The notes under the pieces were generated by a model. The model was not told the DNA's origin. It did no database searches and saw nothing but the letters and a program-made list of their open reading frames with translations. The position numbers were made by a program, and so were the translations under genes. A stretch of 64,000 bases of DNA from contig JBHBZU010000047.1 of the NCBI GenBank assembly GCA_041797745.1, positions 62,001 to 126,000 of the forward strand, in the 5' to 3' direction. Source of the stretch: UBA3871 sp041797745. GTDB taxonomy: Bacteria; Bacillota; Clostridia; Peptostreptococcales; Anaerovoracaceae. Positions 49,721 through 58,429 of the stretch are shown here, piece after piece (the first letter of the stretch is position 1; every line of letters begins with the position of its first letter).

Positions 49721-51277
49721 ATGAAAAGCAAACTGAATTTAGATGCTGCAAAAATTGCAAGTGCTCGCAGTAGTGCTGCGGGTATTGCAAGAGATATGCA
49801 GGATTTCATCGACAGACACACCACAGTTTCTACAGAAAGAACTATTCTGAGACTTTTAGGTGTTGACGGTGTCGATGAAGTAGAAACACCACTTCCTAAC
49901 GTTGTCGTTGATCAGATTAAGGAAGCCGGCGGACTCCCACGCGGAGTTGCCTATTGGATGGGTAATGCAATGATTCAGACCGGTCTTGAGCCTCAGCAGA
50001 TTGCTGAAAAAATGGCAACCGGCGAATTGGATATCACAAAGCTTACAACTGCTTCTAAAGCAGAAGCAGAAGCGAAGATTATGCCTATCGTACACGCTGC
50101 GCTCAAGAGAATCAAGGCACAGACCGCAAAGAGAAATGAATATCTTGAAAAGCTTGGTGAAGGCCCACGCCCTTACCTTTATGTAATCGTAGCTACAGGT
50201 AACATCTACGAAGACGTTACTCAGGCTCAGAATGCTGCACGTCAGGGTGCAGACATTATCGCTGTAATCAGAACTACAGCACAGTCACTTCTTGACTACG
50301 TACCTTATGGACCTACAACTGAGGGTTTCGGTGGTACATATGCGACTCAGGAAAACTTCCGTATCATGAGAAAGGCTCTTGATGAAGTCGGCGAAGAAGT
50401 TGGCCGTTATATCAGACTTTGTAACTACTCCTCCGGAATGTGTATGCCGGAAATTGCTGCAATGGGCGCGCTGGAAAGACTGGACGTAATGCTTAATGAC
50501 GCGATTTACGGTATACTCTTCCGAGATATCAATATGCAGAGAACTCTGGTTGACCAGTTCTTCTCAAGAGTAATCATCGGATACTGCGATATTATCTTTA
50601 ACTCCGGTGAAGATAACTATCTTACAACAGACGATGCTTATGAAGCGGCTCATACCGTACTGGCTTCTCAGTTCATTAACGAACAGTTCGCTGTTATCGC
50701 TAATGTAAAGGAAGAACAGATGGGTCTCGGTCACGCATTTGAAATGGATCCGGAAACAGAAAACGGTTTCTTATATGAATTGGCACAGGCTTGCATGGCA
50801 AGAGAAATCTTCCCTAAGGCACCTCTTAAGTACATGCCGCCTACAAAGTTCATGACAGGTAATATCTTCCGCGGACATATTCAGGACGCGCTCTTTAACC
50901 TGATTTCTATTTGGACACATCAGGGCTTGCAGCTCCTAGGTATGATGACGGAAGCTATTCACACTCCACATATGCACGATAGATACCTTTCTATTGAAAA
51001 TGCTAAATATATCTTCAACAACTGTAAGAATATAGGAGATGATTTGGACTTTAAGGAAAACGGTATCATGCAGAAGAGAGCTCAGTTTGTTCTTGATGAA
51101 GCAGAAAAGCTCTTAAAGCAGATTAAGTCAGATGGACTCTTCTATACTATCGAAAACGGTAAGTTTGGTGGTGTAAAGAGAGCTAAGGATGCCGGAAAGG
51201 GTCTTGAGGGTGTTTGTGTTAAGGACGAACAGTATTTCAACCCATTCATTCCACTTATGTTAGGAGGCGAAGAATAA
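49721..51277 (+). CDS. kamD: Lysine 5,6-aminomutase alpha subunit
   Basis: 518 residues, matching the family's usual ~516. TIM-barrel subunit that holds substrate and PLP contacts of the B12-dependent enzyme converting beta-lysine to 3,5-diaminohexanoate. Characteristic blocks: GLPRGVAYWMGNAMIQTGLEPQQIAEKM, YVIVATGNIYEDVTQAQNAARQGADIIAVIRTTAQSLLDYVPYGPTTEGFGGTYAT and GMCMPEIAAMGALERLDVMLNDAIYGILFRDINMQRT. GGAGG precedes the ATG by 10 bp. Shares its last base with the kamE start (TAATG), coupling the subunits. Strong codon bias. Confidence 0.95.
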   Translation: MKSKLNLDAAKIASARSSAAGIARDMQDFIDRHTTVSTERTILRLLGVDGVDEVETPLPNVVVDQIKEAGGLPRGVAYWMGNAMIQTGLEPQQIAEKMATGELDITKLTTASKAEAEAKIMPIVHAALKRIKAQTAKRNEYLEKLGEGPRPYLYVIVATGNIYEDVTQAQNAARQGADIIAVIRTTAQSLLDYVPYGPTTEGFGGTYATQENFRIMRKALDEVGEEVGRYIRLCNYSSGMCMPEIAAMGALERLDVMLNDAIYGILFRDINMQRTLVDQFFSRVIIGYCDIIFNSGEDNYLTTDDAYEAAHTVLASQFINEQFAVIANVKEEQMGLGHAFEMDPETENGFLYELAQACMAREIFPKAPLKYMPPTKFMTGNIFRGHIQDALFNLISIWTHQGLQLLGMMTEAIHTPHMHDRYLSIENAKYIFNNCKNIGDDLDFKENGIMQKRAQFVLDEAEKLLKQIKSDGLFYTIENGKFGGVKRAKDAGKGLEGVCVKDEQYFNPFIPLMLGGEE

Positions 51278-52071
51278 TGTCAGATTGTTGTGCAACAACT
51301 GCTTCTACAGCAGTAGATTTAACAAAAATTAAGCCTTATGGCGATACAATGAACGATGGACAGATGGAGCTTGCGTTCTCCTTACCTGTTCCTTATGGTG
51401 AAGAAGCGGAAGAAGCTGCTAAGCTGCTTCTGAAGCAAATGGGACTCAATGAGCCAAGTGTAACTTATTCCAAGGATATGGGTGGCGGCTTTACTTTCTT
51501 TGTATGTTACGGAAAGTGCCAGCATACAGTTGACTACACTAAAATCCACGTAACCAAGGTTGAGGGTGATGTTATGGATCGTGTAGCTTGTGGCGATTAC
51601 ATTGAACAGAACATTAAGAGACCTGTAGTTATCGTTGGCGCTTCCACAGGATCCGACGCTCATACCGTAGGTATTGACGCTATCATGAACATGAAAGGCT
51701 TCCACGGTCACTTCGGACTTGAGAGATTTAAGAATGTTGAAGCCTACAACTATGGTTCACAGGTTCCTAATGAAGAACTGATTGCTCATGCTATTGAACA
51801 TAATGCGGATGCTATTTTGGTTTCCCAGACTGTTACCCAGAAAGATATTCACATCATGAACTTAACCAACATGGTTGAACTCATGGAAGCGGAGGGAATC
51901 AGAGATAAGGTTCTCCTTATTTGCGGAGGTCCTCGTATTTCTCACGAACTTGCTCAGGAACTCGGTTATGATGCAGGTTTCGGACCGCATAAGTATGCGG
52001 AGCATGTGGCTTCCTTTATCATCACTGAGATTGTAAAGAGAGGCTGGCTTGAAAAGAAGCCGTTAAAGTAA
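51277..52071 (+). CDS. kamE: Lysine 5,6-aminomutase beta subunit (B12-binding)
   Basis: 264 residues. The cobalamin motif is GASTGSDAHTVGID, whose His129 should replace dimethylbenzimidazole (base-off/His-on). Lys140 in MNMKGFHGHFGLE is 11 residues later, the spacing of the PLP lysine in the Clostridium sticklandii enzyme (His133/Lys144). RPVVIV starts the Rossmann domain, and CGGPRISHELAQELGYDAGFG is the B12-tail site. A terminator follows, so kamE ends the operon. The N-terminus starts MSDCCATTAS, with an unusual Cys pair. Confidence 0.95.
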   Translation: MSDCCATTASTAVDLTKIKPYGDTMNDGQMELAFSLPVPYGEEAEEAAKLLLKQMGLNEPSVTYSKDMGGGFTFFVCYGKCQHTVDYTKIHVTKVEGDVMDRVACGDYIEQNIKRPVVIVGASTGSDAHTVGIDAIMNMKGFHGHFGLERFKNVEAYNYGSQVPNEELIAHAIEHNADAILVSQTVTQKDIHIMNLTNMVELMEAEGIRDKVLLICGGPRISHELAQELGYDAGFGPHKYAEHVASFIITEIVKRGWLEKKPLK

Positions 52072-52085
52072 TTTAATTACAACTG

Positions 52086-52120
52086 ATAGGTGGGGGCTGG
52101 ATTTAGTCTCCCCCTATTTT
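52086..52120 (+). terminator. Terminator after kamE
   Basis: ATAGGTGGGGG pairs with CTCCCCCTAT (one bulge) around GCTGGATTTAGT, then TTTTCTT. Confidence 0.75.
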
Positions 52121-52199
52121 CTTGAAAAAATAAAAAATTGCAAATAACTTGTGAATTTTTTGACGCAATTTCTTAAATGTATTGAAAAAAGGGATTTGG

Positions 52200-52213
52200 T
52201 GGTATAATATAAT
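52200..52213 (+). promoter_or_regulatory. Extended -10 sigmaA promoter of atoDA
   Basis: TGG-TATAAT (52200-52208) is an extended -10, followed by an overlapping second TATAAT (52208-52213). TTGAAA at 52182-52187 is only 15 bp away, so the extended -10 probably does the work. No -24/-12 element is present. Confidence 0.6.
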
Positions 52214-52255
52214 TGTAAAGAGTCACTAAAATAAACATGAAAGGAACAGTTTATT

Positions 52256-52981
52256 ATGATTAATAAGATTGTGACTGCTGATCAGGCAGTAGCAGGCGTA
52301 AAAGACGGAATGACTATCATGGTTGGTGGATTCCTGGCAACAGGTTCCCCTGAACTGATTATGGATGCGCTTGTGAGAAAAGGTGTAAAGCACTTAACAG
52401 TTATCGCTAACGACGGAGGTCTTGCAGAGGGTCAGCCGGATGGTGATTTTGCAGGTAAGACTCCACGTGGAGTTGGTAAGCTTCTGGAAAATCACATGGT
52501 AGATCATCTTATCGCTTCCCACATCGGTGTTAACCCAAGAATCAACGAGCAGATTGCCGAGGGAACATTAAAGTATACATTAGTTCCACAGGGTACTCTT
52601 GCTGAAAAGATTAGAGCAGCAGCATATGGTCTTGGTGGTGTTCTTACCCCAACAGGCGTAGGTACTATGATGGAAACTGAAGAAGATGAACTTGGTCGTA
52701 AGAAGCAGGTTCTTGAAATTGAGGGAACCAAGTATCTCCTTGAAATGCCGCTCCGTGCAGACTTCGCATTTATCAGAGCATCCAAGGCAGACAAGTTCGG
52801 TAACTATATGTGTGCTAAGGCAACTAAGAACTTCAACTACGTAATGGCAGGTGCAGCAGACCACACATTCATCGCGGCTGAAGAACTCTATGAAGTTGGA
52901 GAAAAGGATCCTGACACTTATGCAGTAGCAGGTGTTTTAGTAGACGGAATTGTGGAAGGAGAACCAAGATGGCAGATTTAA
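52256..52981 (+). CDS. atoD: 3-oxoacid/butyryl-CoA:acetoacetate CoA-transferase alpha subunit
   Basis: 241 residues. Type I CoA-transferase alpha chain: GMTIMVGGFLATGSPELIMDALV near the start, LIASHIGVNPRINEQI, GTLAEKIRAAAYGLGGVLTPTGVGT and the C-terminal ADFAFIRASKADKFGNYMCAKATKNFNYVMAGAAD. In lysine fermentation this enzyme moves CoA between butyryl-CoA and acetoacetate. GAAAGGAAC precedes the ATG. Overlaps atoA by 13 bp; own promoter separate from the kam operon. Confidence 0.92.
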   Translation: MINKIVTADQAVAGVKDGMTIMVGGFLATGSPELIMDALVRKGVKHLTVIANDGGLAEGQPDGDFAGKTPRGVGKLLENHMVDHLIASHIGVNPRINEQIAEGTLKYTLVPQGTLAEKIRAAAYGLGGVLTPTGVGTMMETEEDELGRKKQVLEIEGTKYLLEMPLRADFAFIRASKADKFGNYMCAKATKNFNYVMAGAADHTFIAAEELYEVGEKDPDTYAVAGVLVDGIVEGEPRWQI

Positions 52982-53628
52982 AAGCAAGAATCGCAAAAAG
53001 ATGCGCTAAGGAATTTAAGAGTGGAGACTTTGTAAACTTAGGTATCGGTCTTCCAACTATGGTAGCTAATTACGTTCCGGAAGATGTTATCGTAACTCTT
53101 CACTCCGAGAACGGCTTCGCAGGACTTGATGCTATGGCAACTAAAGAAAATCTCGATGTTGACGTTATCAATTCCGGTGGACAGTATGTAACTGTTCTGC
53201 CTAGAGTAAAGTTCTTTGATACAGCAGACAGCTTCGGACTGGTTCGTGGCGGTCACGTTGCAGCTACAGTTCTTGGCGCTATGGAAGTTGCTGAAAACGG
53301 TGACTTAGCTAACTGGATTGTACCAGGCAAGAAAGTTGCAGGTATGGGCGGAGCTATGGACTTAGTATGTGGTGCTCGCGAAGTAATCATTACTATGCTT
53401 CATACTCAAAAGGGTGCACACAAAATTCTTAAGGAATGTACACTTCCACTTACTGCACCTAAGTGCGTAAGCCTGATTATTACTGAAATGGGAGTTATCA
53501 GAGTTACTGATAAGGGTCTTGTTCTTGAAGAAAGATACGAAGATTACACAGTTGAGCAGATTAAGGAAGCAACCGGTGCTGAACTCATCATCGCTGCCGA
53601 CCTTAAGGTAAATCCTGTAGAGGAATAG
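52969..53628 (+). CDS. atoA: 3-oxoacid/butyryl-CoA:acetoacetate CoA-transferase beta subunit
   Basis: 219 residues. The catalytic Glu, which forms the enzyme-CoA thioester, is in HSENGFAG. Other motifs are LGIGLPTMVANYVPEDV, GHVAATVLGAMEVAENGDLANWIVPGKKVAGMGGAMDLV and the C-terminal TGAELII. GGAAGGAG sits inside atoD ahead of the ATG. With AtoD it would convert pathway acetoacetate to acetoacetyl-CoA for the thiolase; general short-chain acyl exchange is also possible. Confidence 0.93.
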   Translation: MADLKARIAKRCAKEFKSGDFVNLGIGLPTMVANYVPEDVIVTLHSENGFAGLDAMATKENLDVDVINSGGQYVTVLPRVKFFDTADSFGLVRGGHVAATVLGAMEVAENGDLANWIVPGKKVAGMGGAMDLVCGAREVIITMLHTQKGAHKILKECTLPLTAPKCVSLIITEMGVIRVTDKGLVLEERYEDYTVEQIKEATGAELIIAADLKVNPVEE

Positions 53629-53733
53629 TTTTTATAACCTGTTGCGGTTATAATGACCTCAAGTAAAATAGTGATTTCATCATATCTTCATCCGTAAATT
53701 ATACAAGGGAGGATATGACATAGTCGTGGGCTT

Positions 53734-53815
53734 ATTTTGCTTTCGGAAACTTCAGCAAAATTGCACATGGCTGAATTATACTAACCACAGCTGTCCTTTT
53801 GGGCAGCTGTTCTGT
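53734..53815 (+). terminator. Terminator after atoA, with preceding inverted repeat
   Basis: ACAGCTGTCC pairs with GGGCAGCTGT around TTTT (53787-53810), then TCTGTTTT. An 8-bp perfect inverted repeat ATTTTGCT/AGCAAAAT (53734-53761) precedes it. No TPP or other vitamin riboswitch core was seen in the 334-bp spacer. Confidence 0.75.
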
Positions 53816-53858
53816 TTTCCTAGGTGCATTTGTTCTGTTTTTCGTCAGTGTATTGTAA

Positions 53859-53887
53859 TTGACTAAAGTCATAAAAAACCATATAAT
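53859..53887 (+). promoter_or_regulatory. SigmaA promoter of the ABC import operon
   Basis: TTGACT (53859-53864), a 17-bp spacer, TATAAT (53882-53887). Confidence 0.8.
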
Positions 53888-53962
53888 GTCTGTTGTAACA
53901 TTTCGAGTTTTTATATTCTGATTAAAGTTATAAAAGGAAAACATATTAGGAGGCTATATATT

Positions 53963-54970
53963 ATGAAAAAAATAATTTCTTTATTACTTGCGGTTTTGAT
54001 GATTTTTGCATTTGCTGCTTGTGGGAATGAGGATTTGGAAGAACAGAAACAGGCGGTACAGCCGGCAGATTTCAGCATAGGAGCTTTAAAGGGGCCAACA
54101 GCCATGGGACTGGCGGAGGTTATTGCTGCAAGTCAAGAGTTGGAAACCGCACATGTGGCAAAGGAAGCGTTGCACAACAACTATTCCTTTGAATTGGCGG
54201 GTTCACCGGACGAACTGGTGCCTGCGTTATTGAGAGGAGATTTGGATATTGCCTGTTTGCCGGCTAATTTGGCGGCTGTTCTCTATGCTAAATCAGAGGG
54301 AAAGATTAAGGTAATAGGAATAAATACTTTAGGAGTTATATACATTGTTGATACGGATGGTTCGGTAAAATCTATGGAGGACTTGAAAGGGAAAACTATT
54401 GTTGCTTCCGGGCAAGGCTCTACTCCTGAATTTGCATTGAAGTATCTTCTTAGCGAAAACGGCATTGATGTAGATAAGGATGTCGATATTCAGTGGCGGA
54501 GTGAGCACGCAGAGTGCGTTACAGATTTAGTTACGGGAAAAGCAACTGTGGCGATGTTACCTCAACCCTTTGTAACAGTGGCTAAAACTAAGATTAGCAG
54601 TCTTAATACGGCGCTGGATTTAACTCAAGAATGGGAAAAACTTGATCAAGGTTCTTCTCTTATTACAGGTGTGGTAGTGGCAAGAACTGAGGTAATTGAT
54701 ACTTACAGCAAGCAGTTGGAGGGATTTTTGGAAGACTATGCAGCTTCCGTGGATTTTGTTAACAGCCAGCCGGAAAAAGCTGGGGAGATTATTGGTGAAT
54801 TGGGGATTGTGGACGCGGCTATCGCTGAAAAAGCAATACCTTATTGCAATATCGTTTGCATAACAGGCGACAAGGTTAAAGAAAGACTTGACGGATATTT
54901 GGAAGTCTTATTTACGGCAAACCCTGCTTCAACAGGAGGCAGTCTTCCGGATGATGAATTTTACTTATAG
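53963..54970 (+). CDS. NitT/TauT-type ABC transporter substrate-binding lipoprotein
   Basis: 335 residues. Lipoprotein signal MKKIISLLLAVLMIFAFAAC with a lipobox at FAAC. The mature part has a periplasmic-binding fold of the NMT1/SsuA/ThiY type: GALKGPTAMGLAEVI at the first lobe, GDLDIACLPANLAAVLYAKSEG, MEDLKGKTIVASGQGSTPEFALKYLL and ATVAMLPQPFVTVAK. The substrate cannot be told; such proteins bind nitrate, taurine, pyrimidine or thiamin precursors. AGGAGG precedes the ATG. First gene of a three-gene importer. Confidence 0.87.
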   Translation: MKKIISLLLAVLMIFAFAACGNEDLEEQKQAVQPADFSIGALKGPTAMGLAEVIAASQELETAHVAKEALHNNYSFELAGSPDELVPALLRGDLDIACLPANLAAVLYAKSEGKIKVIGINTLGVIYIVDTDGSVKSMEDLKGKTIVASGQGSTPEFALKYLLSENGIDVDKDVDIQWRSEHAECVTDLVTGKATVAMLPQPFVTVAKTKISSLNTALDLTQEWEKLDQGSSLITGVVVARTEVIDTYSKQLEGFLEDYAASVDFVNSQPEKAGEIIGELGIVDAAIAEKAIPYCNIVCITGDKVKERLDGYLEVLFTANPASTGGSLPDDEFYL

Positions 54971-54987
54971 TTAATAGACGATGAACG

Positions 54988-55752
54988 ATGAATATTAAAA
55001 AGAACACCTTAAAACTCAGCCCATATGCCATCTTTTTTTGGGTGGTACTGTGGCAAATAGCAAGCATGGCATTATCTCAAGAGGTACTGCTACCCTCACC
55101 CTTAAAGGTTTTGGAGACTCTGTATTCCTTAATACCTACCAAAGCCTTTTGGGTGTCGGTTATTAGTTCCTCTGTAAGATTTGGTGCAGGTTTTGTTGTA
55201 GCCGGAGTAGCGGGTGTTCTTTTTGCTACTCTAGCATATAGATTTAAAATAGTAGCTCTTATGATTGAGCCACTGGTTGTTACAATCAAATCTACACCGG
55301 TAGCTTCTTTTATCATACTTGCGCTGGTTTGGTTCAGCTCCAAGGGACTGTCAATTTTTATACCTGCAGTAATTATCTTTCCTCCATTTTATCTTAATAT
55401 GAAAGCGGGGCTTGAGAATGCAGATATAAAACTTCTGGAGATGGCTCAGGTTTTCAGGGTGCCTTTTAACACTCAATTTAGAAGCATTTATGTTCCGGCT
55501 TGTTTGCCACATCTTAGGGCTGCGGCTTCTTTGGGGCTGGGACTTTGCTGGAAGAGCGGCATTGCCGCAGAAATAATCAGTTTACCAAAGGGAACAACAG
55601 GTTTCAGTCTTTATCAGGCAAAGGTGTATCTTGAGACACCTGCTATGTTTGCATGGACACTTGTAATAGTGCTGTGCTCCATAATGTTTGAAAAGTTTTT
55701 TATGTGGTTGTTTGATAAAACGGCAGAAAGGATGGTGGGCTATGAAGCTTGA
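54988..55752 (+). CDS. ABC transporter permease (NitT/TauT type)
   Basis: 254 residues, about six membrane segments. The coupling motif region reads EMAQVFRVPFNTQFRSIYVPACLPHLRAAASLGLGLCWKSGIAAEIISLP, which corresponds to the EAA loop of binding-protein-dependent permeases. The ribosome site is weak, as expected for a gene 17 bp behind its partner. The last 11 bp overlap the ATPase gene. Confidence 0.88.
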   Translation: MNIKKNTLKLSPYAIFFWVVLWQIASMALSQEVLLPSPLKVLETLYSLIPTKAFWVSVISSSVRFGAGFVVAGVAGVLFATLAYRFKIVALMIEPLVVTIKSTPVASFIILALVWFSSKGLSIFIPAVIIFPPFYLNMKAGLENADIKLLEMAQVFRVPFNTQFRSIYVPACLPHLRAAASLGLGLCWKSGIAAEIISLPKGTTGFSLYQAKVYLETPAMFAWTLVIVLCSIMFEKFFMWLFDKTAERMVGYEA

Positions 55753-56287
55753 AATAACTAATCTTAGTAAGGCTTATGGAAATCATCAAGTGCTTGACCA
55801 CTTTAACCTCAGCTTAGAAGAGGGGATTTTCAAGATGTCAAAGCCGTCAGGATGGGGTAAAACCACGCTTTTAAGAATCATTTTAGGTCTGGAAACGGCG
55901 GACGAGGGAGAAATTTTATTTACAGGTAAGAAAATTTCCGCTCTGTTTCAAGAAGACCGACTTTTAGAACAGTTAGATGCAGACGGCAATTTAAAGTTTG
56001 CTCTTGGGAAAGAGTATGACCGGCAGGAAGCAGCTAAATTATTGTCGAGGCTGGGGTTGGATTTGGAGGATTCCAAAAAAATCCGTGATTATTCCGGCGG
56101 AATGAAGAGGAGACTGGCTCTTGCCAGAGCTTTACTGGCGGAATATGATTTATTGCTTTTAGATGAACCTTTTGGGGCATTAGACCCTGAAAATGTGGAT
56201 AAAGCCAGAGCGTTAATAAGAGAAAAGACGGAGGGTAAAATAGTAATATTAGTCTCCCATGAGATTGTGTCGGAAGCCGATTTGTAG
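55742..56287 (+). CDS. ABC transporter ATPase, short, with altered Walker A
   Basis: 181 residues from the ATG at 55742, inside the end of the permease gene and preceded by AAAGGATGG. An in-frame Met at 55688 lies deep in the permease and is rejected. Walker A reads KPSGWGKTT: the first Gly of GxxxxGKT is Lys34, while the catalytic Lys40 is kept. Q-loop LFQEDRLL, signature DYSGGMKRR, Walker B LLLLDEPFGALD and switch His in VSHE are present. It stops soon after the H-loop, about 50 residues shorter than typical NitT/TauT ATPases. It may still work; the lost Gly is notable. Confidence 0.8.
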   Translation: MKLEITNLSKAYGNHQVLDHFNLSLEEGIFKMSKPSGWGKTTLLRIILGLETADEGEILFTGKKISALFQEDRLLEQLDADGNLKFALGKEYDRQEAAKLLSRLGLDLEDSKKIRDYSGGMKRRLALARALLAEYDLLLLDEPFGALDPENVDKARALIREKTEGKIVILVSHEIVSEADL

Positions 56288-56330
56288 TATAATTAATAAA
56301 CAATTATAAATTTATTGCGGAGTGTTATAA

Positions 56331-57056
56331 ATGGGATTAAAAAAGGTAAGTGAAAAGGTATATTATCTTGAAAAAGATGATGAAAAGGGGTTTTCAATCA
56401 TAGGCTTTGTGATGGGTGAAGTTTTTTCGTTAATGGTAGATGCAGGGGCAAATCCCAAGCATACACAGGAATTTATGTCTGAATTAAAGGCGGCAAAGTT
56501 ACCGGAACCTATATTTACAGTATTAACTCATCATCATTGGGAACATTCATTTGGACTTTCTTCTTTGGAAACCATCTCTGTAGCCTGTAAGGAGTGTACA
56601 AAGAGGCTGGAAGAACTGGCAGAGGTGACTTGGAACCAAGCGACATTACAGGAAGTGGCAAAGAAAAACTATTTCACGCCTACTTTTTTGGAATTAATTG
56701 AAAAGGCTTATCCTGACCTTTCAGAAATCGAAGTCTTTGCGCCGGATATTACCTTTGAGGGTGAGATGACTATGGATTTGGGCGGGTGCAAAGCTATTAT
56801 CAAGCACATTCCAAGTTCACATACAAGAGACTGTGTGGTAGTCTATATTCCTGAAGAAAAGCTGGTTTTTCTAGGTGATGCGTCCAAGCAGGCATATATC
56901 GGAAAAAACAGAGCAGATGATGAGGATGAGCTTTTGGCTCTTCAGAAATATATTCGTAATTTAGACGCAAAAACTTTCATTTCTTCTCATGACGGCATGA
57001 TTACAAAAGAAGCTTTGCTGACGGAGTTGGCGGAGCGAATAGTTGCGTTCAGGTAA
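56331..57056 (+). CDS. Metallo-beta-lactamase fold hydrolase
   Basis: 241 residues. The metal motif is LTHHHWEHSFG, where HxHxDH has Glu instead of Asp. Later ligands are plausible in PSSHTRDCVVVYI and FLGDAS, then a C-terminal SSHDGM. GCGGAG precedes the ATG. Substrate unknown; the family covers thioesterases, RNases and quorum-quenching lactonases. It is 1 bp from the next membrane protein gene and could share an operon with it. Confidence 0.8.
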   Translation: MGLKKVSEKVYYLEKDDEKGFSIIGFVMGEVFSLMVDAGANPKHTQEFMSELKAAKLPEPIFTVLTHHHWEHSFGLSSLETISVACKECTKRLEELAEVTWNQATLQEVAKKNYFTPTFLELIEKAYPDLSEIEVFAPDITFEGEMTMDLGGCKAIIKHIPSSHTRDCVVVYIPEEKLVFLGDASKQAYIGKNRADDEDELLALQKYIRNLDAKTFISSHDGMITKEALLTELAERIVAFR

Positions 57057-57057
57057 T

Positions 57058-57552
57058 ATGATAAAAGATTTATTTGATTCATTGGCCAGTTTTGACCCGA
57101 GATTTGCGGTCTTTATTGTATCTATGCTTCCAGGGATTGAGCTTAGAGGCGGTATACCCCTGGGATTCGCTTTAGGCATGAACTGGTTTGAGGTGTGTGG
57201 CTGGAGCCTGTTGGGAAATCTGGTACCCATACCTTTTGTTATTATCTTCGGAAGATATTGCGTAAATTGGCTGGCTAAATTTGAGAGGTTTAGCGGCTTC
57301 ATAGGAAGAAGCAAGACTAAAATTATGTCCAAATCCAATATTATTAATAAGTACGGTCCTTGGGGGCTGTTCCTGTTTGTAGGCGTACCTATTATCGGAA
57401 CAGGAGTTTGGAACGGCTCGATTTTGTCATTGATTATGAATCTTCGCATGAAAAAAGCCATACCGGCAATGGTGCTGGGGATGTTGATGGCTTGCGTCAT
57501 TATGACTATTGGTTCATTTGGAGTGGCAGGCTTGTTTGATATGGTGAATTAG
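57058..57552 (+). CDS. COG2426/small multidrug export-family membrane protein
   Basis: 164 residues from the ATG at 57058, 1 bp after the hydrolase stop. The frame is open to a TTG inside the hydrolase gene, but that start has no support. About four membrane spans, with the family blocks FIVSMLPGIELRGGIPLGFALGMN, GNLVPIPFVIIFGRYCV and YGPWGLFLFVGVPIIGTGVWNGSILSLIMNL. The family name (small multidrug export) comes from early annotation; transport function is not well proven. Confidence 0.8.
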   Translation: MIKDLFDSLASFDPRFAVFIVSMLPGIELRGGIPLGFALGMNWFEVCGWSLLGNLVPIPFVIIFGRYCVNWLAKFERFSGFIGRSKTKIMSKSNIINKYGPWGLFLFVGVPIIGTGVWNGSILSLIMNLRMKKAIPAMVLGMLMACVIMTIGSFGVAGLFDMVN

Positions 57553-57603
57553 TTTTTCTTTTTTGAGAATAATTTACAAATAAAGATATGATGAAATAAC
57601 TAT

Positions 57604-58308
57604 TTAGCTTGGAGTTATGATATCAAAAATGAGCAGTATACCTATTATGTTTATTCCGATATTGGCACAGGCATGAGTGATGTAACTTGCCAAAATAGTA
57701 TCGTATTTTTCCACGAGCCATTGTAAAAACAAACCTACAATAGTAAGACCTATCAGAGCAAGGGTGAAAATAAAAGGGTTAAACCAGGTAATAAAAATGC
57801 CTATATGGTATAAAGAAAATACCACCGAACCAAACAACGCACCTATCTTTTTACTTTTAAATAATCTAAAAATAAAGCCTCTAAAAAAACATTCTTCTAA
57901 AAATGAATTGCAAAAGATTATATAAGAAAAAGCAAATAGGCAGTTTTCTTTTGTCAAATTCTCCTTGTTTGTGAGGTTATGCTTTATATTAACTAAATCC
58001 AGTTGATTTTTAAATATTAAAAAAGCAACTGCAATTCCAACAAAAAATAAGAACATACAAAATAATAAAGGCTTTGCTTTTTCAATCTTATGCAGCCGGA
58101 TTGTTTCAGTTAATTTTTCCTTGGTGTATGCGGAATAAATTATAATTGATCCAAGAAAAGCCGAAACCTTAAAGAGACTTTTTATCCAGTATTCCGGTTG
58201 TATAATTTGTTCCACCGCAAAGGCTAAGGAGATTGCAATAAGGGCTAAAAAAATACCTAAAAGCCTGTGATGTTTATCTGATTTTTTAATTATGTTTTTA
58301 TTTCTCAT
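57604..58308 (-). CDS. CPBP-family intramembrane metalloprotease
   Basis: 234 residues with about seven hydrophobic segments. The family's catalytic blocks are FLEECFFRGFIFRLF (EExxxR), FSLYHIGIF (His motif) and SYITHACANIGINI. CPBP proteins often protect against bacteriocins or process secreted peptides; no peptide gene was recognised beside it. The ribosome site is weak (A/T-rich leader). Lower GC than the flanking genes. Convergent with the COG2426 gene. Confidence 0.82.
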   Translation of the reverse strand: MRNKNIIKKSDKHHRLLGIFLALIAISLAFAVEQIIQPEYWIKSLFKVSAFLGSIIIYSAYTKEKLTETIRLHKIEKAKPLLFCMFLFFVGIAVAFLIFKNQLDLVNIKHNLTNKENLTKENCLFAFSYIIFCNSFLEECFFRGFIFRLFKSKKIGALFGSVVFSLYHIGIFITWFNPFIFTLALIGLTIVGLFLQWLVEKYDTILASYITHACANIGINIIGILLIFDIITPS

Positions 58309-58429
58309 TGTCCTAAATTTTTCTTGGGATTTTTGTCTTATAACTCCGTTTTTTTATTAAAATATTCAAACGGACTTTCTAATTTATCGGTTACTAAAAA
58401 CCCCTATTCAACACTTCTTTAGTGGATTT

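Noticed and set aside
49721..52071. Ornithine 4,5-aminomutase (oraE/oraS) instead of lysine 5,6-aminomutase
   Set aside because: Subunit lengths (518 and 264), the His129/Lys140 spacing in the small subunit and the kamA, kamB and kamC neighbours fit KamDE.
53629..53962. Thiamin (TPP) riboswitch before the NitT/TauT-like importer
   Set aside because: No CTGAGA-type core or partner motif; only a terminator, a short inverted repeat and a sigmaA promoter.
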